Shown piece by piece: positions 52,761-58,281 of a stretch of 58,281 bases of DNA. Under the pieces are notes generated by a model that worked only from the letters and a program-made list of their open reading frames with translations, was not told the origin of the DNA and searched no databases. The first letter of the stretch is position 1. Each line of letters begins with the position of its first letter. Where the stretch lies: assembly GCF_900104035.1 (NCBI RefSeq), contig NZ_FNIT01000016.1, positions 1 to 58,281 of the forward strand, written 5' to 3'. Made by a program: the position numbers and the translations under genes. This DNA comes from Aureimonas jatrophae. Its GTDB lineage: Bacteria > Pseudomonadota > Alphaproteobacteria > Rhizobiales > Rhizobiaceae.

Positions 52761-53110
52761 TGTTGAAACAGCCTGATGCTCGAGCGGTCGCTATGCGACC
52801 ACATCTTCGAGCAGGGTCGCTTCCGCTCCCGTTGATGGGTCGTGAACAAACTGACGCTGGTCCGGGATCGAAAACTGAGAAGGCAAACCTCCGCTCTCAC
52901 CCGTTCCCCTGGGAAACGTGCAGTGAACCCAATTGGTCACAAGAGCTAAAACGGGGTGCCGAGAAAGGCGCGCTTTGGTGCCATCGCTGGCGACGAACAT
53001 CCCATCCTCAGCGCAAACGAGATGACCGAGAAAAGGCCAGAAAGGGATGATGGGTCGTCACCCTTTCCCTGTGTTCGGAAGCGCGTGATGCAGTCACGAG
53101 AATGGCTTGC
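52761..53110. other. Non-coding region beyond oriT
   Basis: 350 bp without a convincing gene; it has short direct repeats such as GATGGGTCGT (at about 52834 and 53047) and AGTCTGTTGAAACAG (52757-52771). It may contain further transfer-control elements of the oriT. Confidence 0.4.
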
Positions 53111-53713
53111 TCACCGCTGATCGGCGCGCACCACCTCCACCTGGTACCGTCGCTCGTAGCGGCGATGGCTGACATAGCGCTTGGGGATGGCACGGTGCTC
53201 GCCGGGGTTCAGAAGCTCGTGCCCCCGCGCCGTCATCCGGTGCACCCACGTCGTCTCCAACGCCAACGCTTCCTCGCGCGACCACGCCTCGCCGAGCTGC
53301 CGGAAGACCGGTCCCGTCCCCTCGCCGAGGTACTTGGCAATGCGCCGGATGCGGCGGAACATCAGCACCGTATCGTGCGGACGGTTCGCGCGATCCGCCA
53401 AACGTTCGCGCAGCTCGGGCAGCATGTTGATGCTGCGACGGTGCTGCTGCCAGCGCTGCTCCAAACAGTGCGTCTGCCCGACATAGAACGGCGTCCCATC
53501 CGGGTTACAGATCGCATAGACCCAGTACGTTGGCGCGTACGGATCGGCGCGGTCCCGGAACGTGTCCGGCGTGTTCGACTGACCCATCTCGCGGGCGCAC
53601 AGCCGTGCGTCGTGCAGCGCGCGCAGGTCCTCCTCGTCGAACAGCAAACCTGCATCCACCGACAGGTCCTCGATCGCCAGCTCGCGCATCTCAACATCAG
53701 CCAAACAGGGCAT
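53111..53713 (-). CDS. GIY-YIG-type nuclease
   Basis: 200 residues from ATG 53713 (AGAGGAAGAG upstream). The GIY-YIG fold starts YWVYAICNPDGTPFYVGQTH (VYA and YVG replacing GIY and YIG, common variants), with EQRWQQHRRS after it, then a Glu-containing WSREEALALETTWVHRM helix and LLNPGEH, matching the family's catalytic Arg, Glu and Asn positions. The N-terminal 60 residues are unrecognised. It lies next to the oriT, so a role in DNA processing during transfer or plasmid defence is possible but unproven. Confidence 0.7.
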   Translation of the reverse strand: MPCLADVEMRELAIEDLSVDAGLLFDEEDLRALHDARLCAREMGQSNTPDTFRDRADPYAPTYWVYAICNPDGTPFYVGQTHCLEQRWQQHRRSINMLPELRERLADRANRPHDTVLMFRRIRRIAKYLGEGTGPVFRQLGEAWSREEALALETTWVHRMTARGHELLNPGEHRAIPKRYVSHRRYERRYQVEVVRADQR

Positions 53714-53912
53714 TGGGCTCTTCCTCTCTCCGGAACGAAGTCCCCTTCCCTCCCCTGTCCCTTGCTCTCGGATCCGCGCTGCGTTCGGCCTGTAAACTCG
53801 ATGCCGGTGATGCAGCGCCAAGGCCCGTTCGCGCGCTTGATCGCGGTGGCACCGGTCCACGCTTGCCGCTAGACTCGACCCCACGAGACCCCATGCGGAA
53901 GGACGACGCGCC

Positions 53913-54206
53913 ATGCTGCAGGCTGACTACGAACGGCTCCCCGCCTTCCCCATCCCCGTGCACGTGTCGATGGGCGCCGAGCGCCTCAAACTGCGGGGCG
54001 GCACCGTTCGCCTTTACCGCTTTGACGACGGCAGCATCGGTCTCTGGTGGCCGTCCATCGACCGCTGCCACGAGGCGCTGATGCAGATCATTCAGGACCG
54101 CGCCGTGTGGAACCGCATGGGCAAGCACTGGTACATCGAGGCGGGAGATGCGAACGCCGTCCTGCGCAATTTCGAGCCCCTGGCAGCCGAGCAACCGCAC
54201 AGATGA
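53913..54206 (+). CDS. Hypothetical protein
   Basis: 97 residues, with GSIGLWWPSIDRCHEALMQI and HWYIEAGDANAVLRNF segments. No family recognised. Its stop overlaps the metallophosphoesterase start (ATGA), so they are co-expressed. Divergent from the GIY-YIG gene. Confidence 0.6.
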   Translation: MLQADYERLPAFPIPVHVSMGAERLKLRGGTVRLYRFDDGSIGLWWPSIDRCHEALMQIIQDRAVWNRMGKHWYIEAGDANAVLRNFEPLAAEQPHR

Positions 54207-55111
54207 CGGACGCCCTGCCGCGTCTGTGGATCCTGTCGGATCTCCATCTGGAGACCGTTCCGCACCCGGACGCCTTTGCGCCGACGCCACCCGACTTCGA
54301 CATCCTGGTCTGCGCCGGTGACGTCTGGCGCGCCGATCCCCCACGCGGCTTTCGCGTCCTGCGGCGCCTCGCCGGGGAGAAGCCCGTGGTCTGCGTGCTC
54401 GGCAACCACGAGCATTGGAACAGCGTGCTGAACGGGCGCCTGCCCGAAGCGCGCAAGGCGGCACAAGCGTGCGGGGTCACCCTCCTCCAGGGCGACATGG
54501 TGATGCTCTTGGGCTGCCGCTTCGTCGGCACCACGCTGTGGACCGACTACGCGCTCGCCGGAGACACGGTGGAGCCGGACGAGGAGACCGGCGAGGACAT
54601 CCGGATCGCGACCGGCACGAGCTCGGGCAAGCTGACGATCGGCGCCACGATCGCGCAGCACCAGGTCGAGCTCGCGCGCCTTGCCGAGCTGGTCGACCAG
54701 CACACCGGACCCGAGCCGCTCGTCGTCGTCACGCATCACGCGCCCCACCCCGACTGCGTGCGTCCAGAGGACTACGGGACCTTCTTCGCCGGCAACGGCG
54801 CATCAGACCTGTCGGCGCTTCTCGACACCGGACGGATCGATCTCTGGGTGCATGGGCATGTCCACCAGAGCGTCAACATGCCCGTGCCCAGCGGGACCGT
54901 CATCCGGTGCAATCCCGCCGGGACGCGCTTTGGCAACCTCGACTTCGACGACACCTTGGTCATGACGCCACGTTGGGTGCCCGATCGCCGCCCCATGCGC
55001 GAACGTCTGGCGCGCACGCTCGCCTTGGCGGCGGCCGCGGGACCCTATGCCCCGACCACTTGGGAAGAGGACAAGCGCTTCATGGACGAACTGTCGGGCG
55101 AGGAGGACTGA
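54203..55111 (+). CDS. Calcineurin-like metallophosphoesterase
   Basis: 302 residues from ATG 54203. The dimetal motifs are in order: LWILSDLHLE (DxH), ILVCAGDVW (GDxx), VCVLGNHEHW (GNHE), VVVTHHAPHP (H) and DLWVHGHVHQS (GHxH). A Ser/Thr-phosphatase-like or nucleotidase-like enzyme; the substrate is unknown. Coupled to the small upstream gene by a 4-base overlap and followed after about 100 bp by the large recombinase. Confidence 0.9.
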   Translation: MTDALPRLWILSDLHLETVPHPDAFAPTPPDFDILVCAGDVWRADPPRGFRVLRRLAGEKPVVCVLGNHEHWNSVLNGRLPEARKAAQACGVTLLQGDMVMLLGCRFVGTTLWTDYALAGDTVEPDEETGEDIRIATGTSSGKLTIGATIAQHQVELARLAELVDQHTGPEPLVVVTHHAPHPDCVRPEDYGTFFAGNGASDLSALLDTGRIDLWVHGHVHQSVNMPVPSGTVIRCNPAGTRFGNLDFDDTLVMTPRWVPDRRPMRERLARTLALAAAAGPYAPTTWEEDKRFMDELSGEED

Positions 55112-55215
55112 CATTTGCCGAGGCGGATCGATCACCCCCGCTTCGATCGGGCTGATCCGCGCTGCCCCGTTTCCCCTATGCCCTCTCTCCGTTCACCAAC
55201 CCGAACGGAACTGGC

Positions 55216-57528
55216 ATGCCCAAGACACCGCACCGCTTCGACACCACCCGCATCGCTCTCTTCTGCCGCACGCGCCTTGCCGCCCATCTCGCACCCGACG
55301 ACCTCGTGCGCCTGCGCGCCTATCTTGAGCTCTGCCTCGCCAAAGGGCAGTTCCCGCTCTATCGCGGCTATGCCGTCGACGTCGTGCTCCTGTCCGAGCA
55401 GACCGGGATCGAAACGCCAGCGCTGCGAACCGCCCGGCCCCACCTCCAGCCCCTGTGCGACGCCCTGTGCCGAGCCCTAGCCGACCAGCCCTTGCGCCAG
55501 CCGGCATCCGCTCGGGCGAGGCCACCGCGGACACCGCGTCCCGCCCAGACCGACGCTGCCGGCACCGGAGCTGCCCCGCGCAAGCCCGGCCCCAAGCCTC
55601 GCCCCGTCGTCGCCCATCCCGAGCCGCTCTGGCGTGAATGGACCGATCCCACCGATCTCGCCTTGGCGCTGCGCCTTCATCTCGCCCGCCACGGCGAGAG
55701 CGTGGCCATGCTGGCGCGCGCCGTCACCGCCGCCGGCACCCGTCTTGAGCGTCTGACCCTCGACAACTGGATCAAGGAAAAGGCTTCGCCGCGCTCCGTC
55801 GCCAGCCTGGAGGCGCTCGATCGCATCGAGGAACGCTACAAGCTCCCCGAAGGCTCGCTGCGCACCAAGCTGCCCCATCCCGCCCGGGCGGCAGTCGGCG
55901 ACGCGCTGGCCGATCTCCCCGCCTCCGAGCGCCGTCGCCTCGCCTGGCACCTGCCCGACGACTTCGCCCGGCGCACCGCCGCCGAGCAGGACGAGATCCT
56001 CGCCTGGGTCCGCACCACCATCATCTCCGGCTCCACCGACTACCGCCGCTACCAGGCCGCCGCCCAGCGCCAGCGCTTCGCCGTACGCTTCAAGGCGCTC
56101 GATGGCACCGGACGCTGGACCGGCACCCGCAAGACCCGGTCGCCCGCGGGAGAGGACGCACAGAGCGTCGTCGCTAATTCCGGTGACGGTGATGGCGAGG
56201 CCATCATCAGCATGGTCGTGGACGCGCCCGAGCGCCTCCAACGCGAGATGACCGAGCTTCTGCGCTTCAAGACCGCGACGCTGACCGCCTTCGGCCTGCG
56301 CCGCTCCGGCGTCTGGAACGCCGAGACCGCCTCGCAGAAGATCGAGCACTTCGGCCTGATGTTCGGGGCCCTCGTCGCTGCACCCGACGGCGAGATCCGT
56401 GGCTTTGGCGCCGAGCTCGGCTCCCTGTCCTTTGCCCACCTCCTCTTCCCCCGCCTCTGGGACTGGTACCTGTCCTGGCGAGAGACGCGGCGCGGCTTCT
56501 ACACCAAATGGGAGGTCGACATGCTGGCGCTCGGCCTGTCGCTCACCCAGAAGGAAACCGGCTGGCTGCGCCAGACCCCGCGCCTTGGCCAGCACCTCGT
56601 CCCGATCCCGGGGCTCGTCGACGAGCACGACATCGCGAGCGCCCGCGCCGACTGGAACGCCGCCTGCGATGCCTTGCACGCCCACGGCCGTCATCGCACC
56701 CGCGAGCTGAAGCGCGTCGCCCGCATCCACCGCGATCCGTTCGAGCCGATCCTGCCCATCCTCGAGGCCAAAAGCCCGGTCGGGGAGTACCGGCGCATCA
56801 CCGAGGAGATCGCCCGCCGCATGCCGGACGAGCGATCCTATCCCAAAGCGGCCGCCGAGGCGGCGCGGGCGTTCCTGCTGCTGCGCTTCGGTCTCCACAC
56901 CGGCTTGCGGCAGAAGAACCTGCGCGAGCTTTTCCTCTGCCCACGCGGCCGCATCCCGACCGCCGAACGCGTCCTGGAAGAGCGCCGGCGGGGCGAGCTG
57001 CGTTGGAGCACGCGCGACGGCGGGTGGGAGATCCTGATCCCGGCGCTCGCCTTCAAGAACCACACCTCGTCCTTCTTCGGATCGAAGCCCTTCCGCTTGA
57101 TCCTGCCGGACCTCGGCGGCCTCTATGACGCGATCGAGGCCTGGATCGACCGCCACCGGGCGCGGCTGCTCGGTCCCGCCGAGGACCCCGGCACCTTCTT
57201 CGTCAAGTCGGTGAAGCGATCGAGCGCCAACGCCGCCTATTGCCAGAACACGTTCTTCGAAGCCTGGCGCCTTGCGATCCAGCGCTACGGCATCCACAAC
57301 CCCTGGACAGGACGCGGGGCGATCGTCGGTCTCCTGCCGCACGGCCCCCACAACATCCGGGACGTCTTGGCAACGCATATCCTGAAGCAGACGGGCTCCT
57401 ACGAGCAGGCGAGCTACGCGATCCAGGACACGCCGGAGATGGTGGCCCAGCACTACGGGCGCTTCCTTCCGCAGGACAAGGCCGAGATCGCCGCGCGGGT
57501 GCTGAACCAGGTCTGGCAGGCGGCCTAA
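55216..57528 (+). CDS. Large tyrosine-recombinase-like protein
   Basis: 770 residues, about twice the usual integrase length. The N-terminal 450 residues are unrecognised: a helical start, an Ala/Pro-rich linker (about 95-135), and a region with a possible DNA-binding motif near 180-205 (LERLTLDNWIKEKASPRSVA). The C-terminal 220 residues look like a recombinase core: LLLRFGLHTGLRQKNLRELF (first Arg), LIPALAFKNHTSSFFGSK (Lys), PHNIRDVLATHILKQTG (H-x-x-R) and DTPEMVAQHYGRFLPQDK (His/Tyr). The RHRY-type residues are therefore probably present. It may be an element-specific recombinase rather than a phage integrase. Confidence 0.7.
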   Translation: MPKTPHRFDTTRIALFCRTRLAAHLAPDDLVRLRAYLELCLAKGQFPLYRGYAVDVVLLSEQTGIETPALRTARPHLQPLCDALCRALADQPLRQPASARARPPRTPRPAQTDAAGTGAAPRKPGPKPRPVVAHPEPLWREWTDPTDLALALRLHLARHGESVAMLARAVTAAGTRLERLTLDNWIKEKASPRSVASLEALDRIEERYKLPEGSLRTKLPHPARAAVGDALADLPASERRRLAWHLPDDFARRTAAEQDEILAWVRTTIISGSTDYRRYQAAAQRQRFAVRFKALDGTGRWTGTRKTRSPAGEDAQSVVANSGDGDGEAIISMVVDAPERLQREMTELLRFKTATLTAFGLRRSGVWNAETASQKIEHFGLMFGALVAAPDGEIRGFGAELGSLSFAHLLFPRLWDWYLSWRETRRGFYTKWEVDMLALGLSLTQKETGWLRQTPRLGQHLVPIPGLVDEHDIASARADWNAACDALHAHGRHRTRELKRVARIHRDPFEPILPILEAKSPVGEYRRITEEIARRMPDERSYPKAAAEAARAFLLLRFGLHTGLRQKNLRELFLCPRGRIPTAERVLEERRRGELRWSTRDGGWEILIPALAFKNHTSSFFGSKPFRLILPDLGGLYDAIEAWIDRHRARLLGPAEDPGTFFVKSVKRSSANAAYCQNTFFEAWRLAIQRYGIHNPWTGRGAIVGLLPHGPHNIRDVLATHILKQTGSYEQASYAIQDTPEMVAQHYGRFLPQDKAEIAARVLNQVWQAA

Positions 57529-57552
57529 GCTTCCGAACGAACCCGGTCCCCT

Positions 57553-58281
57553 TCAGCGCCGGGTTCGTCCCCTCCGGGTTGGGAATGTCCGACTGGCGGC
57601 AACTTGCGCGTCAGCAGCCTCCATCTCGTCGAGGCCATCGGCGACCACGCTGGACTGACCGTCCTCGAAGCTCTGCGTCGGGATGGAGACGTAGTCGATG
57701 GCGACCGGATTGATGAAGATGATCCGGTGACGCCCCTCGCACGCCAAGCGCAGCAGCTCACCGTCCAGAATGTCACCGTCGAAGTCCGTGAGCGGATAGA
57801 AGGCCTCGTAGAGCGCCTCCTCCTCGACGACGACCTCCCGGCGCTGAACGCCCGTCGAGAACTGCCAGACCGTCTCGGTCGCAAGGGCAAAAAGTCGATC
57901 CTCACGGTCTTGCGCCTTCGCACGTTCCGTCTCCAGCTGGCTCGGCTCCAGCCTTGCATCCGCGACAAGCGCCTCGAGCTGCGCGTCGCTGACCGTGACC
58001 CATCCGCGGACCCGCTCGACGTCCTCCGCCGCGAAGTCCTCGAAGTCGCCCCCGTTAAGCGCGAGCGCCGCGATGATCCGCCAGTCGCGCGGATCGGCGA
58101 TCTGCTCACTGGTGAAGCGTCCGTAGCGCTCCCGCTCCGGACCATAGTCATCGTAGGCCTCGCTAGAGAAGTAGACGTCGGCGATCGCCTTCGATCGGAT
58201 GGCCACCGTCTCGTTGGTGAGGCTCCGCACGGTGACAAACGCGGTGTTGCCCTGCAGGTCTCGGTGGAGGCGATCGAAGGC
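57553..58281 (-). CDS. Hypothetical protein (partial, runs off right edge)
   Basis: At least 242 residues. The visible part reads from the right edge (AFDRLHRDLQGNTAFV) into VRSLTNETVAIRSKAIADVY. The GTG at 58230 could be read as a start, but coding-like sequence continues upstream to the edge, so the true start lies outside. The protein is acidic with no recognised domain; the middle is rich in Glu and helical (ETERAKAQDREDRLFALATE). Confidence 0.55.
   Translation of the reverse strand, partial: AFDRLHRDLQGNTAFVTVRSLTNETVAIRSKAIADVYFSSEAYDDYGPERERYGRFTSEQIADPRDWRIIAALALNGGDFEDFAAEDVERVRGWVTVSDAQLEALVADARLEPSQLETERAKAQDREDRLFALATETVWQFSTGVQRREVVVEEEALYEAFYPLTDFDGDILDGELLRLACEGRHRIIFINPVAIDYVSIPTQSFEDGQSSVVADGLDEMEAADAQVAASRTFPTRRGRTRR

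Noticed and set aside
38568-57528. Prophage origin for the two recombinase genes
   Set aside because: No capsid, terminase, portal or tail genes are present; the setting is plasmid-like.
1-58281. tRNA, rRNA or CRISPR loci
   Set aside because: None recognised on either strand by reading; no CCA-ended cloverleaf or short spaced repeats were found.

Overview
The window looks like a large part of a low-copy plasmid (or chromid segment) from a high-GC alphaproteobacterium, probably of the Hyphomicrobiales. The evidence is a repABC-type replication/partition cassette (RepA and RepB are recognisable), RepB-type parS palindromes, a Ti-type TraA relaxase with an RSF1010-like oriT, a VapBC pair, several site-specific recombinases, and no rRNA, tRNA or core housekeeping genes. 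The genus is not established. Genes run off both ends of the window.

Layout. 0-6.4 kb: a partial XRE regulator with a striking palindromic operator, then the replication/partition cassette on the minus strand (repA, repB, and a short atypical protein in the repC position, with a structured repB-repC gap that probably encodes a counter-transcribed RNA), an HNH-like pseudogene and a DEDDh exonuclease. 6.4-17.1 kb: a LysR regulator, an operon of YfiR-like protein, TonB receptor and GGDEF-EAL protein, a five-PAS GGDEF protein with a dead EAL domain, and an HD-GYP phosphodiesterase. 17.3-27 kb: accessory genes, including a broken BLUF photoreceptor gene, secreted proteins, a CPBP protease, an orphan barstar, a resolvase, VapBC, and a quinone/catechol detoxification cluster (QorB, VOC, DoxX, divergent LysR). 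27.5-36.8 kb: four more c-di-GMP proteins and a chemotaxis receptor. Seven c-di-GMP enzymes lie between 10 and 37 kb, so this element is in part a second-messenger and behaviour island.

38.5-47.7 kb is the most interesting part. An integrase gene pair flanks a DNA phosphorothioation (Dnd) locus. A low-GC minus-strand arm encodes a GTG-started four-TM protein and DndB. A divergent high-GC arm encodes a ribbon-helix-helix regulator, DndC, a small protein, DndD, a protein fusing a DndE-like N-terminus to a complete soluble FtsK-type motor, and a TusA-type sulfur carrier. No DndA cysteine desulfurase and no DndFGH restriction genes are present in the window. The tightly overlapping DndE-FtsK/TusA arrangement suggests a variant phosphorothioation system with its own sulfur relay and a DNA-translocating component.

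47.8-58.3 kb: a small DUF4160/DUF2442 pair (the first apparently CTG-started), TraA with an adjacent oriT, a GIY-YIG nuclease, a metallophosphoesterase, a very large tyrosine-recombinase-like protein, and a partial unknown gene at the right edge. No type IV secretion genes are present, so from this window alone the element looks mobilizable rather than self-transmissible.
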